Source of the DNA: an uncultured Bacteroidales bacterium
Lineage (GTDB): Bacteria; Bacteroidota; Bacteroidia; Bacteroidales; UBA932
Length of the DNA stretch: 64,000 nucleotides
Assembly (NCBI GenBank): GCA_947630665.1
Contig: CANRID010000001.1
Location: 78,501 to 142,500 of the forward strand
Direction of reading: 5' to 3'
Both the position numbers and the translations under genes were made by a program. Of the stretch, positions 52,851-61,345 are shown piece after piece (within the stretch, counting starts at the first letter, position 1; each line of letters starts with the position of its first letter). The notes beneath the pieces are model-generated. The model did no database searches and was not told the DNA's origin. It was given only the letters and a program-made list of their open reading frames with translations.

Positions 52851-54248
52851 ATGAGCAATCAAGATAAAAATAATAAGGGAGTCCAGTCCCGTCGGGACTT
52901 TCTGAAAACAATAGGGGCCGCCGGAGTCGTAGCTACCGGTCTGACGGCGTGCGCGGGTAGCGGAAAGGACGGGACATCGATGGCGGCCGCCGGAGAAATC
53001 CCTACCGACCGGATGATTTACCGGGTTCATCCGACATCGGGAGACAAAGTGTCGTTGTTGGGATTCGGCATGATGCGCCTGCCCTCTGTAGAGGAACACA
53101 GCGACGAGATAGATCAGGAAATGGTGAACGAACTGGTGGACTATGCCATCGCTCATGGGGTGAATTATTTCGATACGTCGCCCGCCTATTGCCAGGGCAA
53201 GTCGGAACATGCTACCGGTATCGCCCTGAGCCGCTATCCGCGCGACAAGTATTTTATCGCCACCAAACTCTCCAATTTCTCTCCATCTACGTGGGGCCGC
53301 GAAGCCTCCATTGCCATGTACCGCAATTCGATGAAAGAGTTGCAGGTGGATTATATAGACTACCTGCTTCTGCACGGTGTGGGCATGGGAGGTATGGAGG
53401 AATTCGAGAACCGTTACATGAAGAACGGCATCCTCGATTTTCTGTTGGAGGAACGCAAGGCCGGTCGTATCCGTCACCTCGGCTTCTCTTATCACGGCGA
53501 TATCGGGGTGTTCGATTATCTGCTCTCCCGGCATGATGAATATAAATGGGACTTTGTGCAGATCCAGCTGAATTATTTGGACTGGAAATATGCCAAGCAA
53601 ATCAACCCTCGGAATACCAATGCCGAATATTTGTATGGCGAATTGCAAAAGCGGGGCATTCCGGCTGTCATCATGGAACCGCTGTTGGGAGGCCGCCTCT
53701 CCAACGTGCCGGGTGCGATTGTCGCCCGTTTCAAGCAGCGTGAGCCGGAGAAGAGCGTGGCTTCATGGGCGTTCCGTTTTGCCGGCAGTCTGCCCGGCGT
53801 ATATACCGTGTTGAGCGGCATGACGCGCATGGAGCATTTGCAGGATAATCTGCGGACTTATGCTCCTTTGAAGCCCTTGTCGCAAGACGAGTTCGACTTC
53901 CTGCAAGAGACGGCGACCCGGATGATGCATTTCGATACGATTCCCTGCAACGACTGCAAGTATTGTATGCCGTGTCCGTATGGGATCGACATCCCGGCTA
54001 TCCTGCTCCATTACAACAAATGCCTGAACGAAGGCAATCTTCCGGAGAGTACGCAGGATGAGAACTACCGCAAGGCGCGGCGTGCCTATTTGATCGGTTA
54101 TGACCGGAGTGTGCCGAAACTGCGTCAGGCGGACCATTGTATCGGGTGCAACCAATGCAACGTACACTGTCCGCAGCGTATCGACATCCCGAAGGAGCTG
54201 CACCGGATAGACGCATACGTGGAACGTTTGAAGCAGGAAATCGGATGA
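52851..54248 (+). CDS. Exported aldo-keto reductase with C-terminal ferredoxin domain
   Basis: A 465-residue protein. The N-terminus has a Tat motif (QSRRDFLKTIG, Arg14-Arg15) and, inside the same signal, a lipobox-like GLTAC with Cys34. Residues 55-350 are an aldo-keto reductase (YFDTSPAYCQGKSE with the catalytic tyrosine, IATKLSNF with the lysine, YLLLHGVG with the histidine). The tail carries CNDCKYCMPCPYGIDIP and CIGCNQCNVHCPQRIDIP, 4Fe-4S sites. It is likely a periplasmic reductase fed by the upstream polyferredoxin instead of NADPH, but that is inference. Substrate is unknown. Confidence 0.88.
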   Translation: MSNQDKNNKGVQSRRDFLKTIGAAGVVATGLTACAGSGKDGTSMAAAGEIPTDRMIYRVHPTSGDKVSLLGFGMMRLPSVEEHSDEIDQEMVNELVDYAIAHGVNYFDTSPAYCQGKSEHATGIALSRYPRDKYFIATKLSNFSPSTWGREASIAMYRNSMKELQVDYIDYLLLHGVGMGGMEEFENRYMKNGILDFLLEERKAGRIRHLGFSYHGDIGVFDYLLSRHDEYKWDFVQIQLNYLDWKYAKQINPRNTNAEYLYGELQKRGIPAVIMEPLLGGRLSNVPGAIVARFKQREPEKSVASWAFRFAGSLPGVYTVLSGMTRMEHLQDNLRTYAPLKPLSQDEFDFLQETATRMMHFDTIPCNDCKYCMPCPYGIDIPAILLHYNKCLNEGNLPESTQDENYRKARRAYLIGYDRSVPKLRQADHCIGCNQCNVHCPQRIDIPKELHRIDAYVERLKQEIG

Positions 54249-54267
54249 TAGGGCAACGATCTATATC

Positions 54268-54945
54268 TTATTTCTGTTTGGAAGTAGCCAATAACATGTA
54301 ATTTCCGTCTCCTTTATAATAAAGGAGAGGCAATTGATTGTACGGAATGTGCTCGTGTACCATACAGAAATTACTCTCATAGAAATTTTGGGAAGCCTCT
54401 CCCATATCGTTTTCCGTAATAGGGTGAGTGCGGAATATATAATTCTGGTAGGTACGGTTATCGCCTGCATCATAGCTGTCGAATATGGGGTAGCTTTCGT
54501 AGATTTCCCCGACATAAATATCCGATCCCTCATTGTTTTTTTCATTGACAAAGTATCCAAGGACGGAAGGGTGAACCCTTCCACTGATTCCGCAATGGGA
54601 GATAATGTCTTTCAGTCCGTTGAATGTATGCCCGAGAATTGATACGGTATCTGCAATGTTATGGCATTGTATGTCGTAATCGGCGAGAGATCCGACCCGT
54701 TTCCACCATTTATACAGAGAATCCAATGCGTCTTTATTGTCTTTGAGTTCAGGAACTTCTTCTGTCAGCCTGTCGACAAGGGAGTCTATGCCGAATTGCC
54801 TCAAATGGTCCCGATAACAGATATTGTATTGCACGATGTCGCTCAAAAAAAACCAATAGCCGTTTTTTTTTTTCAGAGTCAGTACAGCCTCTTTTAACGA
54901 GTCGAACTCACCTTGCGAGTAATGAGGAAAATAAATTTTTGCCAT
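54268..54945 (-). CDS. Uncharacterised 225-residue protein
   Basis: I do not recognise this protein. It starts MAKIYFPHYSQGEFDSLKEA and is soluble, with no signal peptide or membrane helix. The composition is aromatic-rich (YESYPIFDSYDAGDNRTYQN, NYIFRTHPI). Conserved-looking features are a KWWKRVG segment and a final LLYYKGDGNYMLLA strand. It is convergent with the aldo-keto reductase gene (19 bp gap) and stands alone. Codon use resembles its neighbours, so it is likely real. Confidence 0.7.
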   Translation of the reverse strand: MAKIYFPHYSQGEFDSLKEAVLTLKKKNGYWFFLSDIVQYNICYRDHLRQFGIDSLVDRLTEEVPELKDNKDALDSLYKWWKRVGSLADYDIQCHNIADTVSILGHTFNGLKDIISHCGISGRVHPSVLGYFVNEKNNEGSDIYVGEIYESYPIFDSYDAGDNRTYQNYIFRTHPITENDMGEASQNFYESNFCMVHEHIPYNQLPLLYYKGDGNYMLLATSKQK

Positions 54946-55035
54946 AATCTTTGTAATCCGTCTGTTTACATGGAATCTTCACTATTCCGTATCTGCTCCA
55001 CTCCCGTTAACCGTAGGTAACAAGACCTGCCATTA

Positions 55036-56457
55036 TCAGAACTGCGTCAGATCTAAGTCTGTCACTCCAATCAGATTGGACAAGGTAACTTCTTCCGCAC
55101 CCAACAGTTCGATGGATACGGTGTGAGAGCCATTGTCCTGATAGGTATGAACGGCTTCTTTCTGATAGGCCTCTTCCTGTCCATCACCCCACTCGATGCG
55201 CCCATAGCTGAAATGAGGACCGCTGATTGTCGGGATGCTGAATGTCTGATTGGTATGGACAATGCGCAGCCAGCCCTTGTCCTGACGTCCGGCCTGTATG
55301 ACCTTGACAGACTGGGACAGTTCGCCGGCTGTAAACGAAATGACGGCTTCGCGCGGCTCCGGATCGGGATTGGCCATGATGATGAAGCTCAAAGGTATTT
55401 CTGCAAGCCCGCGAGTGGAAGGAGCCTGACGGATCCATTCGGCAGAAAGCGAAACCTGGAAATCGACATTCGTATTGATAGAGAAGTCGAGCGTACCCCC
55501 CAAGGCATCGACCGTATATTCTTTCTGTGCCACAAGGATGGCATTTTTCTGTACCTGTGTGATGGTGACCGTATCCGCCAGTCCCAGTTCTTCGTTGAAG
55601 AAAGCAATCCGGGCCGACCGATAATCATAATCTTCATTCGGAGCGACCTCGAACCTTCGCGTATAGGTAGAGACGGAACGGGTGCCCACCTCGGTCAGCC
55701 AAGAGGCATTGTCGAGCATACGCATATAGAACGGCACATTGCTGCGAAGTTCTACCGTCACGCTGCCACCTTCGCTGCCCACCGTATATTTGTTCTGCGT
55801 AAGTATGATTCCGGGTTGTTCTCCGTCCTGATAGACCGTGACGGTTTCGGACAGTTCGCCACTGAAGATCACGATCTTTCCTTCCCGCTTCTGGATCGAC
55901 TCGTTGGCAGCGGCTGTGAAATAGAGTTGTGTGGATGTCATGGAACGCGTCTGTACGGCGGTCAGCCATTGGGCCGCCTTTTCATCTATCTGACAGTCGA
56001 AAGTGGTATTAGCCTTCACTTCTACCGTAACATTTCCCCCTTCGGCCCCCACTTCTATACGGTTGGAAGTAACGGTCAGAGCGTCTTTCTGTTTCTGCAC
56101 AAAAGTCATACGGGCTGTCGTTGTTCCCGATTTCAGAATCAGCGTGGCATTCCTCTCATCCGGCGTTTCGTTGGCAGTAACAGTCAGCGTGACCACTGCA
56201 GGCGAGGTTTCACCCCGAGAGGGAGTGACGCTGCACCAGCTCTGATCGACCTCGGCTGTCCATGGCGCCGTGGAAGTGAAATGCACATCAGCCTGACCGC
56301 CGGCCGTTTCGAATACAAGTTGCTGTCCCTTGTCGAAAGTAAGGACAGGCGCTTCGGGTTCGGGCAACTGGTTTTCTGAGTCGTTCGATGAACATGCCGG
56401 CAACAGGAAGGCTGGCGATAGAAGAATCCCTATAATCAGATATATATTCAGTTTCAT
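55036..56457 (-). CDS. BACON-domain lipoprotein with four tandem modules
   Basis: A 473-residue lipoprotein: signal MKLNIYLIIGILLSPAFLLP, lipobox Cys22. Four BACON-like repeats of about 90 residues start near 45, 130, 217 and 305; each has the EVGAEGGNVTVEVKANTTF-type strand and a W in the middle (APWTAEVDQSWCSVTPS). The final 85 residues (WLRIVHTNQTFSIPTISGP and on) form a different beta module. BACON domains are thought to bind carbohydrate or mucin or to act as spacers on Bacteroidetes surface proteins. It lies 26 bp downstream of the C10 protease gene, and the two may act together at the surface. Confidence 0.87.
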   Translation of the reverse strand: MKLNIYLIIGILLSPAFLLPACSSNDSENQLPEPEAPVLTFDKGQQLVFETAGGQADVHFTSTAPWTAEVDQSWCSVTPSRGETSPAVVTLTVTANETPDERNATLILKSGTTTARMTFVQKQKDALTVTSNRIEVGAEGGNVTVEVKANTTFDCQIDEKAAQWLTAVQTRSMTSTQLYFTAAANESIQKREGKIVIFSGELSETVTVYQDGEQPGIILTQNKYTVGSEGGSVTVELRSNVPFYMRMLDNASWLTEVGTRSVSTYTRRFEVAPNEDYDYRSARIAFFNEELGLADTVTITQVQKNAILVAQKEYTVDALGGTLDFSINTNVDFQVSLSAEWIRQAPSTRGLAEIPLSFIIMANPDPEPREAVISFTAGELSQSVKVIQAGRQDKGWLRIVHTNQTFSIPTISGPHFSYGRIEWGDGQEEAYQKEAVHTYQDNGSHTVSIELLGAEEVTLSNLIGVTDLDLTQF

Positions 56458-56483
56458 ATTTCTTGGATATGTAGGTTCGTTTT

Positions 56484-58298
56484 TTATTCGTCTGTTGCAT
56501 TGGCTATGGAGAATTTCATCGTCTTGCTGTCGTCTCCCTTCTGCAGTATAAGGAAATAGGTGCCGTCTTGAAGCAGGGAGGTATCGACGGTTATTTCATT
56601 TCCGCGGATCTGGCACTTGTCGCTGCAGTCGTTGTTATCGGAAGAACGCAAGGAAACGGAAATACCGTCTTTCACCAGCATCCTCAACAGATGGCTCTTC
56701 TTATTATAGGTGAGCTGAGTGGTCTCTTCGATGGAATATTCATCGGCTATCAGCATATCCCAGTAACCATTCTCTTCTCCTCCACGAATTATAGTCCATT
56801 CCGGGGTATTTGCACTGCGATAGTAGCCCCGGATGCGGTAACCGGGAAGGATAGGACTGTGGATGGTGATATTATTAATAGTAGTGTCGTTAATAATAGC
56901 TTCGTATGTGTTATCGAATGGTCGTAAATTCTTCACTTCCGATTTATAGAGTTCTTCCACAATCTTCCCCTGTTTGTCGGCCACAGCTACCATAATGTCT
57001 CCATTGAATGTTATCGTGCCTGTATTGAGCAGACCTCCCATATATAACGTAAACGGCGTTCCGGACACGATGGTTCCATTTACAGAAAATCCCTGTTTAG
57101 GTTGGCTATATTCCAGAAACCGCAATTCTTCGAAGCCCTTTGCCCCCGTATTTTTCTGGATACCAATCACAGCAAGCTGGACTTCACTGTAGTTGTCCTC
57201 TGAACCGCCAGCCCCTTGTCTCTCGGGAGCAAGAGCCGTCAAAAGAAAATATCCGTTGCAATTGCCACCCCAGCCCCAGTTGACATGGTAGTATTCCTGA
57301 TCGGTGTAGCCATCCAATATGAAAGCATGCCCCATACTGGAAGAACCGAATCCCGCATAAAAAACCGGCCGATTGTTGTCCAACTCGCCATGCATCAAGG
57401 TTTTCCACTCGGATGTATTATAATTGTCGCGCACAATAATACGTATATTCTTGTCATAGCCCATATAGGTTATCAGGTGGCTCGGAATATTATTAATGTA
57501 GGCACCGGTTCCATAACCGCCGACAGGGCAAAAATCGGCTTGTAACATGACACTACAATCATACATCAGCGTAGCTGCCGCAGTGGCTTCGGGCTGCGAA
57601 TAGCCGGAAGAAGGATATTCCAACAGCATGTTCGACCAATCGTAGGCATGTTCCAATGGCAGATCGGGTACATATATATTAGATGTCTCCGTCTGGTAAC
57701 CCGGTAAAATGCCGATTCCTTTTTCAGGCCACTGATGATAACGCATCACAATGGCAAGAGCGGTTGCCATACAACCTGTATAAGTGGGCTGCCCGTTGAT
57801 GGTCGGACAAAGCAAGTTGTAAGGACTGGTTTGATTCCACTGAGCCGTTTCCAATTGGACTACCGGAGTGCTGGCTTTAATATTACTCCAGGCCTGGGTA
57901 ACGACCGCTTCGGCCTTTCCTCCTCTGCGCCGCGCTTCGTCTATTTCGTCGCGCATGTACTCCAGCCATGCTTTCAGGTTGACTGGAAGATTGTCTTTCG
58001 AAAACTCGTCCTCGAAAGAATAGCCCAGGACCGGCATGGCCACATCATCGCCTGCCACAATGACAAATCCCGGACCGCCGGTATTGTCGAAGACATAGTA
58101 CGCCGGACTCTGCCCTGACGCCCGGGAACCCAGATTTTCGCTATGAAAGGCCATCTGCAACAACGGGCCGCCCCCGCGGGTAACGGTCCTCGACTGCCAG
58201 AAAGAAACGGCTATCTGACGGGCTTTCTCTTCGGTGACATTCCCGGCCAGTATTATTCCGGAAAAGAACAGGAACCACAAGAAAAAAAAGCGTTTCAT
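56484..58298 (-). CDS. C10-family (streptopain-like) secreted cysteine protease
   Basis: A 604-residue secreted protease. Signal peptide MKRFFFLWFLFFSGIILAG; propeptide-like region to about 150; then peptidase C10 with Cys176 in TYTGCMATALAIVMRYHQW, His324 in SMGHAFILDGY, and the NWGWGGNCNGYF motif at 340-351. The active site is complete. The C-terminal 230 residues are beta-rich and end in a motif like a secretion or sorting domain (LQDGTYFLILQKGDDSKTMK). The frame opens at 58454, but the ATG at 58298 gives the signal. Relatives include SpeB and Prevotella/Bacteroides Bfp enzymes that cut host proteins. Confidence 0.92.
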   Translation of the reverse strand: MKRFFFLWFLFFSGIILAGNVTEEKARQIAVSFWQSRTVTRGGGPLLQMAFHSENLGSRASGQSPAYYVFDNTGGPGFVIVAGDDVAMPVLGYSFEDEFSKDNLPVNLKAWLEYMRDEIDEARRRGGKAEAVVTQAWSNIKASTPVVQLETAQWNQTSPYNLLCPTINGQPTYTGCMATALAIVMRYHQWPEKGIGILPGYQTETSNIYVPDLPLEHAYDWSNMLLEYPSSGYSQPEATAAATLMYDCSVMLQADFCPVGGYGTGAYINNIPSHLITYMGYDKNIRIIVRDNYNTSEWKTLMHGELDNNRPVFYAGFGSSSMGHAFILDGYTDQEYYHVNWGWGGNCNGYFLLTALAPERQGAGGSEDNYSEVQLAVIGIQKNTGAKGFEELRFLEYSQPKQGFSVNGTIVSGTPFTLYMGGLLNTGTITFNGDIMVAVADKQGKIVEELYKSEVKNLRPFDNTYEAIINDTTINNITIHSPILPGYRIRGYYRSANTPEWTIIRGGEENGYWDMLIADEYSIEETTQLTYNKKSHLLRMLVKDGISVSLRSSDNNDCSDKCQIRGNEITVDTSLLQDGTYFLILQKGDDSKTMKFSIANATDE

Positions 58299-58311
58299 GA
58301 CAAATGAAAGT

Positions 58312-59040
58312 TTAATCTTCTTCCGTTGTAGGAATGAAATCCACAAAATGTTTGATAAAATAATTTCCCGTATCATTGGATGGCATGATATCGACTTTGA
58401 GCAGGAACACGCCTCCAAACAGATCGCTCGTCCAGAAATTCTCACATGGGTCAACCCTTACGCTCAAGTGATACCCGTCGGGAGCCTCTATGACTTTTCC
58501 TGTCGGCTTTTCCGTTATCTTATGCGCATATCCGTCCTCCCCATATATAATTTCGGAAATAATATGCCTTTCCAAATCGGGATTCAGGAAATCTATACTG
58601 TCTATAGCCCATCTGAAATGAAGACAAGCACTATCGGTATCTTCATAATAAAAACGACAGTTATACTGATCATCAAGTTCATCAAAACGCAGCAGGTATT
58701 TCAATCTTCCTTTTTCGTCATATTTATAAACGAGGGATTGTGGATATGCTTCTGACGCGGCCGATATTGTAGCAAGCAGTTTGTCATCCTTATCCACATA
58801 TCTTATGAGCCGATTTTGAGGAGAACTCTTCAGTTTGTTTACTGCATACGAACCGTCAGAAAACGTGATGGAGTCATAATCGATACACCCCATGTCTTCG
58901 ATAATCCTCATGTCATCGTGGATACTATAATGTACATCGTTTATGATTCTGATATTCTTTTGTCTGCTACATGACATAGCTGCCAGCAATATCGCAAATG
59001 CCAGGATAATAAGACCGTTTCTCATGGGTAGAATATTCAT
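58312..59040 (-). CDS. Uncharacterised lipoprotein upstream of the C10 protease
   Basis: A 242-residue protein with signal and lipobox (NGLIILAFAILLAAMSC). The rest shows YKYDEKGRLKYLLRFDELDD, an RHS/YD-like beta hairpin found in small Bacteroidetes lipoproteins, and no enzyme motif. It ends 13 bp before the C10 gene start, so the two may be one operon; it could be an inhibitor or chaperone, which is a guess. The start may be the ATG at 59040 or the one at 59025. Its first 74 bp overlap a transposase-like remnant. Confidence 0.75.
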   Translation of the reverse strand: MNILPMRNGLIILAFAILLAAMSCSRQKNIRIINDVHYSIHDDMRIIEDMGCIDYDSITFSDGSYAVNKLKSSPQNRLIRYVDKDDKLLATISAASEAYPQSLVYKYDEKGRLKYLLRFDELDDQYNCRFYYEDTDSACLHFRWAIDSIDFLNPDLERHIISEIIYGEDGYAHKITEKPTGKVIEAPDGYHLSVRVDPCENFWTSDLFGGVFLLKVDIMPSNDTGNYFIKHFVDFIPTTEED

Positions 59041-59275
59041 TTATTCCGGGCTGCCGCATCCGTTGTTTTTTGTAAATGTTTTGTAAATGCAAATATAGAC
59101 AATCCTCCACAATGTTTGCATTTATACAAATGTTTATAGCCTCTGAGGCCGTTCCTGAGTAAGCATCCGATACCATCAGACTCTCCAACATGATCTCCAG
59201 AAGGTCCTGCAATCCATTTTCTTTCTCCGTATGCTTGCATATAAGCTCGGAAAGTTGTTCCTTTGTCAAATCCAT
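58967..59275 (-). pseudogene. Probable 5' remnant of an IS transposase (IS256-like)
   Basis: A 102-codon frame starts MDLTKEQLSELICKHTEKEN and continues GLQDLLEIMLESLMVSDAYS, which resembles the N-terminus of Bacteroides IS256-type transposases. After about 40 residues the similarity ends and the frame runs into the lipoprotein start region. Upstream (59279-59337) are 7-bp inverted repeats (AGTCTAC and GTAGACT) that could be part of an IS end. I cannot confirm the family without a search. It could also be a small unrelated gene. Confidence 0.4.
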
Positions 59276-59377
59276 ATAGTCTACTCTTTTTTTAGGTTTT
59301 GCTCGCTTTCTTTTACAAATCTAAAAAATCTGTAGACTTTTTTATTTTGCCCCCGGACACACTTTTGGGAACAGTAT

Positions 59378-59433
59378 CGCAAAGTTACATGCCACTAACA
59401 CAAACTAACAGTCGTACTTCTTCGGATGCTTAC
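59378..59433. repeat. Left copy of a 56-bp inverted repeat flanking the GTPase operon
   Basis: The segment starts CGCAAAGTTACATGCCACTA and ends with GGATGCTTAC. Its reverse complement recurs at 63925-63980 with 54 of 56 matches; the differences are at 59422 and 59425. The 218-bp gap 59276-59493 in which it lies holds no gene. On the minus strand it contains TAACTTTG, which fits the -7 consensus and would drive transcription outward, to the left. Confidence 0.95.
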
Positions 59434-59493
59434 TTTTTAACATATCAATGATAATTCACGCAAAGATATGTATTTCAATCTATTATAAGAATT

Positions 59494-60006
59494 TTATTCT
59501 ACGAAATGTCCAACCCTCCTAGTGTTCGCTTCGGTTTTGTTAGTTTTATATGAGGGAGACTTTACTTCTGAGTGCGGAAGTAATCCATAATCATTGTCGT
59601 TGGCAGAACCTTCAGAACACAACAAATACACATTGTAAAAAGGTATAAGCAGATATTTGCTGCTATGATTTGTATCATGAACTCTTTTGCCTGCTTGAAT
59701 TAGAATAAAGAGCAGCAGGATTGATGGTAAAATATAATAATCTACATTTTGTACGATTTTATGTCTGATTTCAACCTGTACAGCACCAGATTGAATCCTG
59801 CCTCCTCCTCTTTCAACCCACTCGTTATAGTTGGGCGTTTCCCAGAACAAGAGAGATAAATGCACAATCCCCCAAAATAACACACACAAAAAAGACCGCA
59901 TAAAAAAATCTTTACGCGTTATACGGCCTTGTGTCAGAAATAAACTTGTTTCAATATTATTTGATTTGTCGTAAGGTATTGCCCCTACTTCATCCGTATT
60001 TCTCAT
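59494..60006 (-). CDS. DUF805-like membrane protein, last gene of the GTPase operon
   Basis: A 170-residue membrane protein with three hydrophobic segments (FFMRSFLCVLFWGIVHLSLL, DYYILPSILLLFILIQAG and YLLIPFYNVYLLC). The pattern QGRITRKDFF, then GKRVHDTNHSSKYLL and GSANDNDYGLLP matches DUF805, usually an inner-membrane protein of unknown role often linked to other domains. It lies 9 bp behind the upstream lipoprotein gene. Confidence 0.78.
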   Translation of the reverse strand: MRNTDEVGAIPYDKSNNIETSLFLTQGRITRKDFFMRSFLCVLFWGIVHLSLLFWETPNYNEWVERGGGRIQSGAVQVEIRHKIVQNVDYYILPSILLLFILIQAGKRVHDTNHSSKYLLIPFYNVYLLCSEGSANDNDYGLLPHSEVKSPSYKTNKTEANTRRVGHFVE

Positions 60007-60015
60007 AAAGATCTC

Positions 60016-60723
60016 TCATTCAGTAATAATTAAGTGTTCACTCTGTAGCCGATTGAACGTTTCTTTAATCGTTTTATATTTCTCAGCTAAAGCTTCAATA
60101 TCGCATTCGCAATCATTTACGATTGTATCAGAGAATACTAAGTTGTCAATCCGTTTCACTTTTTTCTTCTGTATTCTTCTTGTCTGTTTTGTCATCTTAA
60201 ACACATTTGAGGCTTTCTGGAGTATAGATATGGTAACATTGTCTTCGTTGTACCCATTATTCTCATTTCGCCACAAAGAAGGATGTTTAACAGTGAAGGT
60301 ATATGTGTCTTGGGGACCGATTGTGACATAATTGGTTGTTAAATACAAATCTCTCCATTTGCTGGAAGATTCTAAATACTCCTTCCCTGACAGTTTTATT
60401 GCAAAACGATTAGAGTATGATTTATTGTTGTTCTTGATAGAGATATAATGAACCATAGTCCTTCCTTTTGTTTCTCCGCTGGAATCTTTTCTGTATTCAA
60501 CCTTTGTTCTGTGTTCAACAACTTTATAAGATACCAAGGTATCAATATATTCACCGACTTCTACTATCGAGTCTTTTTCAATGAAATAATCCTCGTAACG
60601 TGTCATCCATTCAATCTTTTGAATAGTAACTTCCTTGCAATCTGGATTACATGATGATAGTGATATTAATATTAATGCCGCTGTCATCAATCCACATAAA
60701 TGATACAAACGATTACTTTCCAT
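60016..60723 (-). CDS. Uncharacterised lipoprotein of the GTPase operon
   Basis: A 235-residue protein with a signal peptide and lipobox (ALILISLSSC, Cys25). Its mature part is rich in charged residues and beta-strand pattern (TFTVKHPSLWRNENNGYNED), followed by a coiled segment at the C-terminus (DIEALAEKYKTIKETFNRLQ). I do not recognise it. It starts 16 bp after the end of the coiled-coil gene and forms part of the same transcript, giving the system an outer- or inner-membrane-anchored periplasmic part. Confidence 0.75.
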   Translation of the reverse strand: MESNRLYHLCGLMTAALILISLSSCNPDCKEVTIQKIEWMTRYEDYFIEKDSIVEVGEYIDTLVSYKVVEHRTKVEYRKDSSGETKGRTMVHYISIKNNNKSYSNRFAIKLSGKEYLESSSKWRDLYLTTNYVTIGPQDTYTFTVKHPSLWRNENNGYNEDNVTISILQKASNVFKMTKQTRRIQKKKVKRIDNLVFSDTIVNDCECDIEALAEKYKTIKETFNRLQSEHLIITE

Positions 60724-60739
60724 TACTCATACTTCGAGG

Positions 60740-61327
60740 TCATCGATTTAACGATGTATTTAACTCATTATAGCGATTGACTAAATCTCGGAAGTATTGT
60801 TTTTGCACTTCTGACAAATAGTCTGTTATTCTTCGCTTTTCAATTGTGACAAACGAATTTATTTCATCAATTAATCTTCTTGCTTCAGTTAGCTGATTGC
60901 CTGCTGATAATAACTGAGAAATGTTCATGTTCTCAATACAAGTTATAAGCTCATTTAAATTATGAATATACTGTATAAGCAAATAAAATTCTCTACTCCT
61001 CTTAGGAATGGAAGACGCAGATAGATTCCTGAACTTACTACCAAATATTGTTGTATCTTGTATATTAAGGAATTTGTCTATGTCATCATTTTCTATTTGC
61101 TCAATTTGCATTTCTAACGACTGAACTTTCTCTTCAAGAACCATTTTTTCTTTTTTGAGACATAGTAGTTCTTGGCATATTGGTTCATATTGATACCTAT
61201 ATAATATAGTATCCGCCTGAACTTTAACCTTTTCGTTTTTGTTGGAATTCGTGTATTCAGTCATATTCTGAGCGACCAATAAATTGGTCCAGAGAATTAA
61301 TCCGCAAGTAATAAAGAAATACTTCAT
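60740..61327 (-). CDS. Secreted coiled-coil protein of the GTPase operon
   Basis: A 195-residue protein with a signal peptide (MKYFFITCGLILWTNLLVAQ). Residues 53-80 form a coiled coil (LCLKKEKMVLEEKVQSLEMQ), and a second helical block covers 120-190 (NELITCIENMNISQLLSAGN, VQKQYFRDLVNRYNELN). There is no catalytic motif. It is likely periplasmic. The gene is 18 bp behind the membrane-spanning partner gene. Function is unknown. Confidence 0.75.
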   Translation of the reverse strand: MKYFFITCGLILWTNLLVAQNMTEYTNSNKNEKVKVQADTILYRYQYEPICQELLCLKKEKMVLEEKVQSLEMQIEQIENDDIDKFLNIQDTTIFGSKFRNLSASSIPKRSREFYLLIQYIHNLNELITCIENMNISQLLSAGNQLTEARRLIDEINSFVTIEKRRITDYLSEVQKQYFRDLVNRYNELNTSLNR

Positions 61328-61345
61328 AAACTCAATATTTTTACA

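Noticed and set aside
55123..56379. 418-residue plus-strand frame opposite the BACON lipoprotein
   Set aside because: Its apparent repeats only mirror the BACON repeats on the other strand; there is no start context or motif.
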